Of a DNA stretch of 64,000 nt, positions 23,535 through 37,820 are shown piece by piece; positions within the stretch are counted from its first letter, which is position 1; every line of letters begins with the position of its first letter. The stretch lies in NCBI RefSeq assembly GCF_964340395.1, contig NC_135551.1, positions 29,904,001 to 29,968,000 on the forward strand, given 5' to 3'. This DNA comes from Glandiceps talaboti. Taxonomy: Eukaryota > Hemichordata > Enteropneusta > Spengelidae. Made by a program: the position numbers and the translations under genes. Under the pieces are notes generated by a model, which saw only the letters and a list, made by a program, of their open reading frames with translations, had not been told where the DNA came from and ran no database searches.

Positions 23535-26500
23535 CTGTAACAAGGAAACAAAACAAGATGTTATGGTCTGATATCATATCAGTTAGACACAAGGCATGCA
23601 AGGAGAGGTACCTTTTAAGGCATCTGTTTGTCTATACCACTAACTGACAATCATGTGCATTATTTGTATTCTTTTGTGTTTTACTTATGTCTGATTACAT
23701 CTGTCCTGTAGTACTTGTTACCATTTTTTTAAACTGATTATGTCAATTTGTATAAAGCCAGTGAAGCATAATAAATAGAATAAATTAAAATCACCATGTG
23801 TTCAGCATGACATAAGAATGAATTACTCACTCACTCAAAATCATAAACACATTATAAATTGTTCTGTTGTGATTCCTACTGCCTATTTTGCATGATAGTT
23901 GTACTTTTGTTTCATCTAAATTATCATGAACACTTTCCGTTTTTAATGACTCGTTAAAAATGAAAGATGGTCACTTTATACACGTATTGTGAGAATTAAT
24001 ATCCTAAATACATATAAACTATGATGGTATAACTTTTATAAATAGACAGTCTTATGCACATAGTCAGTAAATTATGACATGTCATGCCATCTTTATTATC
24101 ATAATGATATTATGATTTAGAAAACTTGACACGGTTGAACAATACAACATATTCTACAGTCTAATGCAAGATACAATGTACCACATGTCATGTCACTATC
24201 ATGCATGTATTAATTGTATATGTGATTTGGAAAGTCTATAACTTAGTGATAGGTCTGAACAATACAACATACTCTGATGGGAGCCGAAAAATGAAACATA
24301 ATGATATCCTACAGCATAATGTACATGTATATGTATTAAAAGAGAGATTTGACATGTCATGCTTTCATATATGTACATGTACATGTGATTGTGTGTGTGA
24401 CAAGCCTAACAGGGCTGAACACCACAACTATTCTCTAGCCTATTATATGCAGTCATACTCAGTAAGATACCTTCTAATGCCATGTCATGCTACCCTACAT
24501 TTTGTGTATCACATACATGATTTGATGGGGCTGAACAACACAAGACATCCTAATGCAAGGATTGTAATATTGAAACCCTTGTTTACTGCAGACAGAACAC
24601 TGCATGAACTCAAGTAGTGTTACCATTCTGCTAGACATTTACCATACAAATTACTTTATTTCACAGTTGACAGAACAGACATATATACATTGGTTATTAT
24701 CTCTAATTGGTTATTAAATGGACATTTTGAATATGAGACATATAACAAACCTTATAAATTTCTGTTCCATGATTCATCTTACACTATCATTTACAATGAC
24801 TGTGTCCTACTGCTAGTGACACATACAGCCGACAGTTTTTAAACTTACCTATACTTCAATTTTGTATGACACTAGCATACATATTTCAATAAATTATGTG
24901 TCATGCAGTTTACATCACTAAAACAAAATTATGTCTGTGTAATCTTTGCATGTATGAAATTCTTCAAACACCCTGAGATCAGCTTTTTGCCAAATACCTA
25001 TAGTACCTCAAACAATATGGCACCTAAAGCTGGGTAGGTTATGCAAGAAACATCCCCATGGGCAAATTTTTGCCCAAATACCAATAGTATACCCCAAACC
25101 AGGGACGTATAAACAGAGTACATGCACAATAGGCTATGCGATAAACACCCCTTGGGGCAGTTTTTTGCCAAATACCAGTAGTACCAAACACATGGTACCC
25201 TAACAGTCTATGATGTAACATAGTAGAGATATTGCCACTGGTATTAAACAGTAACTGACAAGAAAAATCAATGTTTACATTACTTCTTATCTCTACCACT
25301 CAGCTGATTAATTGAAATCGGGGTAGAAAGTTCATACCCTGCCCAAAATACAATTTAGAGTTATCAAGACATCTGCCATAATGTAATTTCTGAGAAAGAT
25401 AGGGCCTAGAGATAGTGGCCGTTGTCCATATATATGTACTAGTAGGTTCATATGCCTCCTCTAGCTCTTTAGTCCAGTTCCTGAAGACCGTGTTCCAATT
25501 TTACACTATGTTATCTTCACACATTAAGTCTAGTCAATATCGTTACTCTAGGCATTAACTTAAGTGTGTTTATAGTTAGTCTAGTTCCTGATGACCGATG
25601 TTTGGTTTTGTTGATCTTGGAGGGGGAAACAACTTTTACCAATACATCCCATTATAGTAACAGCCGTACTGAGGTAGGCAGAAAATTTTCAACTGTAGAT
25701 TGCTAAAATGTGATAGCTTGGTGCTTGTTGTTGTTGTTTTTGTTGTTGTTTTTCAACCATGCAACATCAGTACATGCCACTCTCCTTCATTCCCATTGAC
25801 TTTCAGGCATTGTTTTAGTTTTAGTTTTGTTTAGTTAAGTTTTTTATCAAAACGTTTGGAATGATATCCACAGGAAACGAAGTAGTGAGATGATCTTGGC
25901 ATCGAAAGTATGATCAAAAGTTTAATGTGAACCTTAAAAAATGTAAAAACTGAACTCCAGTTCCAGTCTGCTGAAACTAAAATCACGTGGGACACGACAT
26001 CATCATGTTTATATGAATGCTGTAGGGGGGAGCACAGAGTTCTGTGCAAGAGTAACGACCTTGACTAGATCATAATGTGTGAACATAAGTAGTCGGAAAA
26101 CAGCCGCCAGGAACTAGACTACTAGCTCTTAGACTCTTATGCCTTCCACAAAATTCAATCTTGAGTTATCACAACACTTGATACTTATTATGTATTGATT
26201 TTCTGGGTAAACTACAACATAACGATTAATACAGTTTTATAATGTCAACCTATACAAATGTATGTCTCACTACAAAAACACTGTCTGGTATTAGCTTAGG
26301 CAAGTCACACTTACAATCCTGGAGAAATATTTGTAGCATAGAGTAGAATACAGTATATTTTATTTGACACGAAATTACGTCATACAAGAACATAATTTAT
26401 GGTCAATGATATACAGATACAATGTAACTACACAACAATAAAATAACACTTAACTACTAATGATTTGAAAAAAGTTAAACTATAAATTTGAATAATAGTG

Positions 26501-26883
26501 TTAATTGTGTTGTGTTTGTATCTCATTAATTTCCTGTCATCTCCTATACACATGTAAGAATACAAGTCATGTCATAATATTAACGATATCTCACTTCCTT
26601 CACGTTGACAGCGTTTTCATATCTTTATATAATATTTCCTATGTACATAATTTTCATGATGAATATTCAAGTAATATCTCTTGCTTGTTTGGACTAAAAT
26701 TGACTTTAATTATATAGTATTTGTATTTGATATTTTCATTTCCATTCATGACGTGAGTTCTATGAGTGGCAATCGTTGAAATCTACAAATATGACATATC
26801 ATAGGTAGACAAGAAATGACAGATAAGGCCATAAAAGCAAAAACAATCGTATTAAAAAAAAAAAGATGTACAATTTAGCACTC

Positions 26884-27074
26884 ACGGTTTGCCGCACACA
26901 CGAGCAAAAAGTCATTCGAGGCAAAAATTATCAAACACGCTAGATATTTGGCTCACAGCCCCGAACGTTCAAAATCTCATGAAAATTTACGCGCACACGA
27001 GCTATCTGCTTTATATAGCAAAATGGCACAAATGACTTTTTGCTCAGCACTTTGCTCGTGTGTGCGCCGGGCTT
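26884..27074. mobile_element. Inverted-repeat element (MITE-like)
   Basis: Left GCCGCACACACGAGC and AAAAAGTCATT; right AATGACTTTTTGCTC and GCTCGTGTGTGCGCC in inverse order, so the roughly 190-bp element folds back on itself. Higher CpG content than the surroundings. Non-coding. Confidence 0.7.
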
Positions 27075-27370
27075 AACACCCCTTTCATAGAACTATAAAT
27101 TTTGAATTCATGTTAAACTGAATAACACACCTTCTATAAAAACTAAAAATATATAATACAGATATGATCACATTTTAGGAGTTACAAAATAAATAACAAA
27201 GGGAGAAACCATTAGATATTTAATAGTTAGGACGTCCTAGCCTGTGCAACTCCCTCAAGGGAAGAGGCCCTATTATCAAGTCCCCTTACAAATAGATTTT
27301 TCTACATCTGTCTGTATCATAAATATTGTATGACTATCTCTTGAAGACCTACATGTACATGGTGTAGTTT

Positions 27371-27530
27371 GGATTCAGATTAAAATTTATGTATAAAAAG
27401 CAGTTGTCTGGCAGATCTATAGAAAAAGTTGGTCCAGAAAAAAAGAATGATCCCATGTAATCCTCATGGTGCCACTGATAAGATAAAAACTGATGTGAGA
27501 CCATGGGATTAAAACTCTGGGGTTTAAACT
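27371..27530. repeat. Dispersed repeat, copy 2
   Basis: Second copy of the repeat at 14841-14990, in the same orientation. Confidence 0.7.
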
Positions 27531-27608
27531 CGGCGGTATAATATTCTGATAATACACAAATACAATATTTACATGAGATGCTATCATACATAGTAAGGCG
27601 TAAAAAAA

Positions 27609-27930
27609 ATTGTGTGGTTCCGATTACATTCAATTTGAAAATAGGTGGGGTAGGTAGATTTGTTATTTTATTTTTTTAAATTATTTTTTTTCCATTTGTG
27701 AGTGTCTTGTTCAAGGAGTTATGTTTTTCTGTTGTTTTCCATATGGTCTCTGTGTTATTGGCTTCTACAGCCATTGGAAGAACAGTTTTATATTGTCTTT
27801 TTCAGTTGATGTTCAGTTGATGTCTTGCGAGACCTCACAATTTTCGTGATTTTCTTTTTTTTTGAATATGTAAAAAAACCGGAACCAAACAAATTTTTTT
27901 ATTTGGCCTAACCGAGAGTAGTGTACTAGA
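27609..27930. mobile_element. Possible inverted-repeat element
   Basis: TTGTGTGGTTCCGATT at the left and AACCGGAACCAAACAA at about 27878-27893 are imperfect reverse complements. The sequence from GAACCAAACAA through TTTTTTATTTGGCCT (to about 27915) reappears at 51349-51376, at the end of the PARP4-intron minisatellite. Confidence 0.5.
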
Positions 27931-28784
27931 GTTACATAACATATTGAAATGTACAGCAAATATAAGATAAACAGTAGTGTTATCTACTAGATCATAACAT
28001 GCCATACTACTTCCAAATATGATTAATTTTATATATAGTATCAGTAATATAAAAATTACAGATTTTTAAAATTTATTGATATTTTCATCTAAACAATACA
28101 ACTTTATCATTAAAGTTTATTCTAACAAAAACTCAAAGATGCATAAATTACTTTTACCAAAATTTAGCAAAAAACACGGATTGACTATCACCCCTCGCTG
28201 CAGTGAGTTACTGAGTAGACTAAATCCTAGACTAACAATGACACATGATGTACAGTGTATATCAGACATTCATTTCAATTCAGTGTTTTATCTAGTCAAG
28301 TGTAAGATGAATGTAATTTTATCATGCATTAATGTCAGCCATGCATAAACCACAACATATCACTTAATACATCATGTCATACAGAGCCAATTGAGGACAA
28401 CCTGTGTGGATTATCACCACAAATCACTCTACCCTGTATATGTTATCTTTTTAGTCAGTATCCATCACAATCAAAATATAACATAGTCTTGTTTCGATTA
28501 GAAAAAGACACCAAGGTTTCTGTTATCTCTAAGTGTCAGTGAAACCTTCATTCTCAGAATTTATATGCATATAATTTCCTAAGCTTTTTTAATGTCTTGT
28601 GTGAATTTAAGGGGGGGGGGGGGAGGGGGGGTTGTTTATAAAAAAAAGGACCTAATTTACATAAAGATTTACATGTAATTACATTGAATATTTGCATATG
28701 ATTGGAAATGGGGAGCAGATTCACATATACATGCAATCAATATTTGTTTACTAATAATACTATTAATCATCTTTCTTTCTCTCT

Positions 28785-28787
<3 letters not shown>

Positions 28788-28825
<38 letters not shown>

Positions 28826-28920
28826 TACATACACACACAGACACATACACACATATACACACATACATACACACACATACACACACAGACACATACACAC
28901 ATACACATACACACACACAC
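28788..28920. repeat. (CA)n-rich microsatellite
   Basis: CA repeats with CATA and CAGACA interruptions. A G-run region lies near 28611-28632. Confidence 0.9.
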
Positions 28921-30440
28921 TAACATGATAATGACAATAAAACATTTATAAATCACACACAATTACACTGCACAGTGCTAAATGTTATCATACAGGTATG
29001 CCATATTCAATGCTTTCTCTTTCATAGTTTTGTACACAGTGTAATACACAAATCTGAATATTTATATACATTGTAGCTTTCAATTTGTATTCCTTTAGCA
29101 ATTTCAGTATCTCTACGACACAGTATTGAAATATAAATAAAAACCTGCCATTTTTTTAAACTCTAAACTGAATGACATTGGCTTTGTTTTTTGAATGTTT
29201 TCAGGGTATAATGTAACCTTCAAACACCCTGTCACAGATTTAAGATATGTAATATTGTTATCTGATTGATGTTTTAACAATTGAGGCATTTTTAGATGAT
29301 ACAGATCGTTTTGGCTTAGTGTTGTATCACTAGACATTTGTTATTAAGTGATAGCTTACTTATTCACAAATACGACTCTTAATTTAAACTCTAGTTTAGC
29401 CCAACACTCCAGAGTTAAACTATTGGTTTATTGTACCATGTCTCAACATGTTCATCATCTCTATGTACATTGTGTCATTTACAAACGTATTTCATGGGTA
29501 CAAAATGTCCCTCAGGTACAATTAGTTTATTTCCCCATTTACTAAAATAGAGTACATGTACACTTCCTAATTTGTCAGCCCTGTATCAACCTTATACTTT
29601 AATATACAGTAACTAAAATATCATTTTTTTATAACTTTTTATTCAATTTTCATAACATAATTTTTTTTAAAGATGTAGGCAGAAAAAAGATAAGTTCTTT
29701 CTTTAAGTACACAATTAACAAATGGAGACAATAAAACTATTTATTTATCTTCACAACATTTCTATGAACACAATTCTACATAATTATGCCAACATCTGCA
29801 AATATATACTATTTTGTTTACCACAGTTCCACCCCTCATTACGTTTGGTTGTCATGGTCACACCCTTCATCTATATACATGTATCCTATCTATAAATAGG
29901 TCAAGCCAAATCAAAGTCAATGCCTGTAGACATTACTTCCATATCATATCTTTTATCACATACAAGACTTGTATGAATTATGAAGTTTGTAACACTGAGA
30001 GTAAAATTATTACAAACATGTGTAAGATATCAAATATGAGATAAAATATATCAATGTAGTGTCATTGCCTGATATGAGTACACATCCTTTAAAACATTCA
30101 AATGGCAGACTACACATGTCTAGCTTAGAATCCAGGTGATTGGGGAAAATTCAAAGTCCTTGATCTCCTGGATTCTAGGCTAACACACATATATTCATTC
30201 ATTTTAATTTGTATTAACTCAAACTAATATTATACCATGCACAAGCCAAGTTGAACAAAAAAATATGGAATATATACTCTGGTCGTTGTCACGACAACAC
30301 ATGTCTATGTCACGACAACGTGTGTCTATGTCACTGGTTCTACTGTATTCAAAATATGAGTTAAAATGTACAAAATTGTTATTACTTTCCCCAATTTTTC
30401 TCTGATATTACTTCCGCTGGTATAATTACAAATGCATATT

Positions 30441-30588
30441 ATTCCCCAATATTTTTCTTTATTCAACCGGAAAATACTCGTGACCTAAGGGATTTGTCAC
30501 TACTCTTCTAGTGACTAGTAGTAGTGACAAAGACTCCTTAGGTCACTCGTATTTTCCTTGGCTGAATGAAGAGAAATACTAGGGAATG
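30441..30588. mobile_element. Foldback element with about 65-70-bp arms
   Basis: ATTCCCCAATATTTTTCTTT ... GAAAATACTCGTGACCTAAG ... TTTGTCACTACT pairs with AGTAGTGACAAAG ... CTTAGGTCACTCGTATTTTC ... CTAGGGAATGT. A short AT-rich loop lies around 30513-30525. Confidence 0.8.
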
Positions 30589-30999
30589 TTAGCGTATAGT
30601 TGGTTTCTCAGACTCTCTAGATGTGAACAACCTTCATCTTGTGTTGAAAGGAACGCCATTAGTAGACTATATGATGTATCATTCAGATATAACCAGTGTT
30701 AGTTTGATTGCAGGCTGATAGATAGAGTGGTATGACATTGTTGTATCTTACAAGCACCCCCCCCCCCCCCCATTATCTACTCTTCACATACACATGTGTG
30801 ATACAAGTACTTTAGAATATTGTTGAATGTATAGATGACACTTAGCCAGCCAGCCACGATGTAATCCATGTACATATAGATCAAATAATAATATGTGTCT
30901 CCTACAGCTGTCATTATATTCTTTTCTATTTCTCCACACACATACTCATGTACCGTTACGTCATAATTTTTATGTACAGTGACTACTTGGATCATTGTG

Positions 31000-31215
31000 C
31001 AATGACTGCAGTGTAACACCTGAAATATCACTTACTACCTGCATGCAAATGAGGGTGTGACCGCATGTAGTTTCGTTTGTTTTTTTAAAAATAAATTTGT
31101 TGTTTCCGTTAAACAAGCAATAATAGAACTCCATCACAGTATGACTATGAGTGTCGGTGTGTATTCTGGGTATTTATGATTGACATGGTATTTTCTACTC
31201 TACTTTCAACAGCTA
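31000..31215. mobile_element. Foldback repeat family, copy D (partial)
   Basis: Shows GACTGCAGTGTAACACCTGA, CTACCTGCATGCAAATGAGG and later AATAATAGAACTCCATCACA plus a GGGTATTT arm, in family order. The second arm is missing or degraded. Confidence 0.5.
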
Positions 31216-31577
31216 CACTATATCTGATATAACAGTCCATGTCAATGTCCTGGTACTTCTTGAAATAAATTTCTTATGTAATATCAATATATACACTAAG
31301 TAATGAATTATTAATACAACAAGTATTTGTTGATGACTAAACCTGACAAAGAAATACCTAGCTATATCTGCCTGCTTATATAAATATCACTGAAAAAAAT
31401 ACATAAATTTAATTTACCTGAAATTTATTCATTTGCAAGCGATCTGTATAATAGTACCGGAAATAATCATATAGCTTAAACAAAATACAGTAAAGACCTC
31501 GAAAGAAATGAAACTAAGGATTTTTTTTACATGTTTATATTTTTTGAGGGAGGGGTTTACAAAGTCACAAACAAATT

Positions 31578-31665
31578 GTATTGTATTGTATTGTATTGTA
31601 TTGTATTGTATTGTATTGTATTGTATTGTATTGTATGTATTGTATTGTATTGTATTGTATTGTAT
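31578..31665 (+). repeat. (TTGTA)n pentanucleotide microsatellite
   Basis: About 17 TTGTA units with one interruption (a TTGTATGTA junction at about 31632-31640). Confidence 0.95.
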
Positions 31666-32626
31666 GAGGAAAACTCAATTTCATGTAAATCAATAGTCAA
31701 TATCTAAAGAGGTAGGTGATGTTTAGTTTTTTTGACAGCATTCGCAATGACATGTCTTTTGTTGCAGTTCTCTGATACAGTAGCTCTTTTAACATTTAAA
31801 AGAAATATGTGAAATGGTTTCATATTAGATTGAATAAATATGGTATTTTGCAATAATTATCAGGTTTGGTTTGAAATAAAACTAAATATTACCAGTAATG
31901 ATTTTAGTGGTTGCTACATTAGTATGTAAGATACAGACATTCGTGCCATGCTATCACCCAGCACTCATCAATACGTACGATGGGGTAGTGAACAACACAA
32001 CATCTTACAGCCTATTGCTACATGAGATATATTGCAATAGGTGGTGACCACACCCATTAGTGTAATACATACAATATGTACATTTAAATTACAAGTCTTA
32101 CACGTCTTCATTTTATAGCCTTCATTTCTATGGTAGAATAGCAATAAAACCTTGTATCTCACTTTTTTAATGTGTTCATAATTGATCTCACAAGCATATT
32201 GAACAGTTTCTACCAGGCAAACTAAATTAAGAAATAAATTTTTTTTTTTTTACCAATTACAGCTACAGTTAAAACTATCTATCAAAATAATTGTTCAAAT
32301 ATATCAACTTTGACCTCACAATAAAGATATAGTGATAAACATGAAACATTCTAGACTATAAAATTAAATGGCCGTCACCAACAGATAAGGTTGTCAAAAT
32401 ATTATCACACAAAGATAATATGGTAAAGAATTTACAGACTAACACAAAATATATCAATCAATGATCTACACGAATAAAATGAAATTCAGGTGCTTAAGGT
32501 AAGAACTAAAGTTAGTCACAAGTGAAGTACATAAAATGTTTCAGCAAATGCTATGAGTCAGAGATTCCATCAGAAGATATGGCAGTTGATTTTACAGTAA
32601 ATCCTTCACAGTGTGGTCACAATGGG

Positions 32627-32734
<108 letters not shown>

Positions 32735-34570
32735 CTGTACATGTAGTTACTCACAGACATACAGCAAGACCAGTCACAATGTTGGGTATCACAGTGTGGC
32801 CACAATGGCTATACCAATTACCATAGCACAAACATATACAGTTACTCACAGCATGGAAGTATGTGAGTATATCACCCACTTCTATGATGCTGACAGCCAT
32901 AAAATAAGACAATACTAGACTAACAAAGGAGTGTAAGGACATCAGACATCATTGCTAAACAATTGCTGTCATTGGTAAGCAATTGTTTCTACATGCTTTC
33001 CAAGGTAATCATAACCACCAACAATACCAGCCTACAGGATGCTGTACAAAGAAGTCTAATGTGATTTGCATAACACAAGATTTTGTCAAGGTTGTATTTC
33101 AGTTGTAATTTTTTATATAGCAGAATTACTGGATACCAATATTAGTACATAGGTAAATTTTCTTTATTCTTCCTATGGATCTCACTAATACATCAAATGG
33201 TCTTCCAAACAATGAACTTTTCCAGATGCCTTTCCTTACACTATCCATAGATGTTCATTGATATATCCATCCTTTTCCCTTTCCTTTCCCTTCCCATCTA
33301 TCTTATCGACCCCGTTTCTAATTTTGAGAGATGTTCATTGTGTCCTCTCACTGTATATTCATCTTAATTTTTCTTTATCTCACTTCCTTCCTATTTCATA
33401 TCTTTCAGCAAGCTTGCATGCATGTCTGTCTCCAAATCCTCTGTTTCTGTTTCTCCCCTTATACCTCCATGGTTTCTCCCTCCCTCTCTTGAGTTTCTCT
33501 AGACACACAAATCAGAGCCTATTGACTAACAGAGTCTTACAGCTGTTGTATACAAAGAATAAACTGAAGTCTTTGTCACTACAACACAAAGAAATCTTTA
33601 CATCATTCTTTTAATCTTCTTGTGAAGGCTTTCATGTTAATGAGAAAACAATAACTGGACAATGAGAGGACAATGATAGGTCTTAATCTGAATGTAGTAC
33701 ATTATTCACAGGACTTTTGTTTTTGACAAGAATACCCTGCGCTGTCTGAGTAAACCCACGTACAAAATGGTTTGTTGTAAAGATCACATGCTATATGTAT
33801 GCACTATATTGTCCTTTTCACTGGTAAAATCTAAAGCTTAGATTTAGATTTAGAGAAAGACTTAGTGTGATATGTTGAGATGAATCATAAACCCATCCAC
33901 CAACATTGGTGGAGAATCTATGGATGGATTACACTCTCACTTATTTTGAAATCTAAAACTGCAATTTAGAAAGTGTGTGTGATGTGTTGAGATGGATTGA
34001 CACACACTCACATATTCCCACCCTTTGTTTCATTGCAAAAGCTTTGAAATCTAAAGCTGAGGTTTTGAGAAAGTGTGCCGTGACACAAATTTTCATCAAT
34101 ATTCATGAAATAGCAAATATACAATACGAGTTTCAATAATAAAGTCAGAACAACTTGCTGGTACTGGTTTTTATACAAGAAAACTTCAAACTAGTCTTTC
34201 TTGAAATACTTTCTTATTCATTGGAAGTCAAAATGAAATTATATCAAATCTGAATAGAGAACAAAATTATCTACAAACTTCCACATTATAATAATCCAAA
34301 AAGAATACCCAATAAAAATGGTAATTTTGAAAGAAATTGCTAACTTTGAGGATTCATGCTGTCAGAATCATATATTTAGTTCATTGTATTTTCTGAAAAT
34401 AAACCCTTGCCTTGGGTTCTAAGTTCACTCCAAGGTTTATAGTGAAATGTACTAACTAACTAAGTTCTCAGAATTATTCAGTATTCATAAGATCTAAGTT
34501 GAAGATGTAGGTTGCATTGGAAATTTGCTCTAAGCCACTGACTTCCAACTATTAATGAAACATGTTACAT

Positions 34571-34860
34571 AACTATAAAATATGGATTATTTCCCTCCAG
34601 ATTTTACTATGTGTATGTATGAACACAATTAAATTGGCTATATATCATATAGTAAAACACACTGCTAATATTTGTCAATCCATCTGAATTCTGAACACAC
34701 ACCACACTCCAGGTTTTACTATGTGTATGTATGAACACAATATCATTTAGCAATTTAACTGGCTATGATATATAGTAAAACACACTGCTAAATTTTGTCA
34801 ATCCATCTGAATTCTGAACACACCACACTCCAGGTTTTACTTGCAAAATGTAGATATGAA
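34571..34860. repeat. Tandem repeat, three units of about 115-120 bp
   Basis: Units contain GTTTTACTATGTGTATGTAT, AGTAAAACACACTGCTAA and CAATCCATCTGAATTCTGAA. Confidence 0.85.
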
Positions 34861-35155
34861 TATGATGTCATAGCAATTAAACCTGCTAGCATAATGAAAC
34901 ACACTGTCAAATTTGGTCGACTGGTGTAATGGAAAATTGAATTTATTCAACACTATAAACGTAACCCTGGCTGTCTACATAGTAACAGAAATGAATTATC
35001 AAATACATCCCATAGGCTATAGTAGATCAGTTTTAACTCCATAATGGGTTAGTAGAGTTAATCAAAAGTGTACACAGTGCTACACTCCAATACATGCTAA
35101 TTTGACATTGATGTATTACTGTCAATTCATGAATGTATGTTTTAGTCAGGATACA

Positions 35156-35415
35156 GGGATATTGGACTGAAATTTGTCAATGACGGCATACGGTTTTACA
35201 TGTACTATGATGTAGTGTACTGTACTGTCTGGGATATTGGACTGAAATTTGTCAATGACGGCATGTATTGTACCTATAATATACTGTCTGGGATATTGGA
35301 CTGAAATTTGTCATTGACGGCATGTATTGTACCTATAATATACTGTCTGGGATATTGGACTGAAATTTGTCATTGGAGGCATACGGTTTTACATGTACTA
35401 CGATGTAGTGTACTG
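35156..35415. repeat. Tandem repeat, four copies of a 58-75-bp unit
   Basis: GGGATATTGGACTGAAATTT begins each copy (about 35156, 35231, 35290, 35348). The first and last also contain CATACGGTTTTACATGTACT. Confidence 0.88.
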
Positions 35416-35936
35416 TCTACAAGTTTTGCACTCCAAAATTCTGTACAGCCATATAATCTTGTGTTCTCACTAATGACTAGTATTTTAGTATACATCCTTG
35501 TGAGTGAAGGACATTACAGAACAAATTTACCTGTATAACCACAGTGAGAGAGAGACTGTGGTATAACACAATATGCAAATTACTTGTAAATACACACAAG
35601 ACACAATACCCTATTATGTAAAGGGATAACAGACCATGGTCAAAGATAGTAATATATTGAGGTCAAATTAGTTTTCTGTTTACTTTTATAATATTAAATA
35701 TTAACTTTTAGTTAATCCATAAATTTGATGTATTATTTTTTTTTCATATGTCAATAGTTCATTTGTCCTATGTCTATAGACCAGACACAATGGTCAAGCC
35801 ATCTATATAGAACTGTTATCTGTGTACATTTGACAAGAAAAGCAATCATTTGTATTCTTATTTGTTGAAATACTTCAATAAGCATAAAGAGGTAAATTAA
35901 TGTGCAGTCCACAATCAATAAAATAGATTGACGTAT

Positions 35937-36063
35937 TTGTGATGTACCCCATACTCTGAATATACTATCTACTCATACTTGTGATGTGCCCCATACTCTG
36001 AATATACTATCTACTCATACTTGCGATGTGCCCCGTACTCTGAATATACTATCTACTCATACT
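35937..36063. repeat. Three 42-bp tandem units
   Basis: GTGATGTRCCCCATACTCTG followed by AATATACTATCTACTCATAC in each unit. Confidence 0.9.
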
Positions 36064-37574
36064 TAAATTTTCATCATTTTACCAGAATTTCCTCAAAGAT
36101 CAAAAATCAAAGGAAAGTCTAAATTACAAATTTGAATAGATTTCACGTCTTTGTCGCAAGGCTTCAAACAGCTTAGTAATTTTGCTAAATCTACCTTGAA
36201 TGACTCAGTAAGTTTACCAGAGTGTTTCTGCTAGTGTTAAGGATGGCATGTAGATGAAATCTACCTGTGTCCCTTTCAAAACTGCGTCAGTTTTTACCTA
36301 ACTTTCCATTACCTGGATTCCCCAACCTAGGCAAAAATATGGGAATTCTTAAATGTTGAAAAAAAAAAACATGTTTGTTGAGAGCAATAAGAAAACACAG
36401 TATCCAATCAGATTCCTGTAAACCCTCAACCATCAACCACCAACCCTCAACCCCCACCCCCTTTTTTGAAGGCTTGAAAATTATTGATACAAAATACACA
36501 CTGCAGTTAACCAAATACGAATTTCTAGTATTTCCTTTCTCTATAGGCTGACATCCTTTGACAGGAATATTCTTCTTCAAACAGCCTCTAATGTTACATC
36601 TACAATGAGAGTTATATCAATATGAAATTATTCAATATTCCTCACATGTATTGTATAGGCTATATCATGACAACACAGCATACAGAAACAGAGATGAGAC
36701 TAACTCTGTGAGTTATATTACTTGGTTTAACTGAATAAACTGTGAACATTTATACATCTGTCTGTGTTTGGTTAATGTATTTGACCGGTAACTGGAGCAC
36801 TTTACAACATTATATCAGCAGAACAGAAAAATCAATGGATATCAGTCAATGTGAACAACACAAAGCATTTGTACATGTACGCTAATATAATGCATACATA
36901 TACAATATATACCACTCACAACACATCTCACTTTGTCTGAGGGCATCCCAGTTTATCTTTATGTTACTCGTGGACCAAATATCTCCTTCATATGAAAAAA
37001 AAATAAAAAAATTAAAATTGACTCCCCTATGACTTGCTCAGAAAAAAGCTGAGTCAGATGGTGATATCACAAATGCATATAATCTGGGCAAAAACTCTTT
37101 TTCATTGTTGAAATTTGGGATCATTAATTAATATTTTAAAGCAAAATAAATGGCTCATATTTTCCTTTGACTTTACATATAATTTCTATGGCGTCAGGAC
37201 TGTCAATTAAAGTACGGTTATGAATTGAAAGTGTCACTAACATGTATACACATTTACTTTTTTTTTCTCCTGTTTCTTTTTTTAGCCACCCAACTAATTC
37301 ATCATTTTTAAGATGTTATGATAGGAAACATAAAAAATAAATAGAGTTGCCCTGATATATTACTGTTATATGCAAATGAGATAACACATTTCACTTCTCA
37401 TTTATACCTTTTTTTATCACCATATACAAATTACAAGACATTACAAAACAACCTCTCTATCATGTTAGATATATATATGAGTGACTCCATATACAACTAT
37501 AGATTAGTGGCTAGTTTACAAGGATTGTATTTAGCCATCTATTTAGTCCATTACACATTGAAATTATTGTATTC

Positions 37575-37820
<246 letters not shown>

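Noticed and set aside
24201-24617. 138-codon plus-strand frame
   Set aside because: Lies over diverged tandem repeats, with no domain and no splice context.
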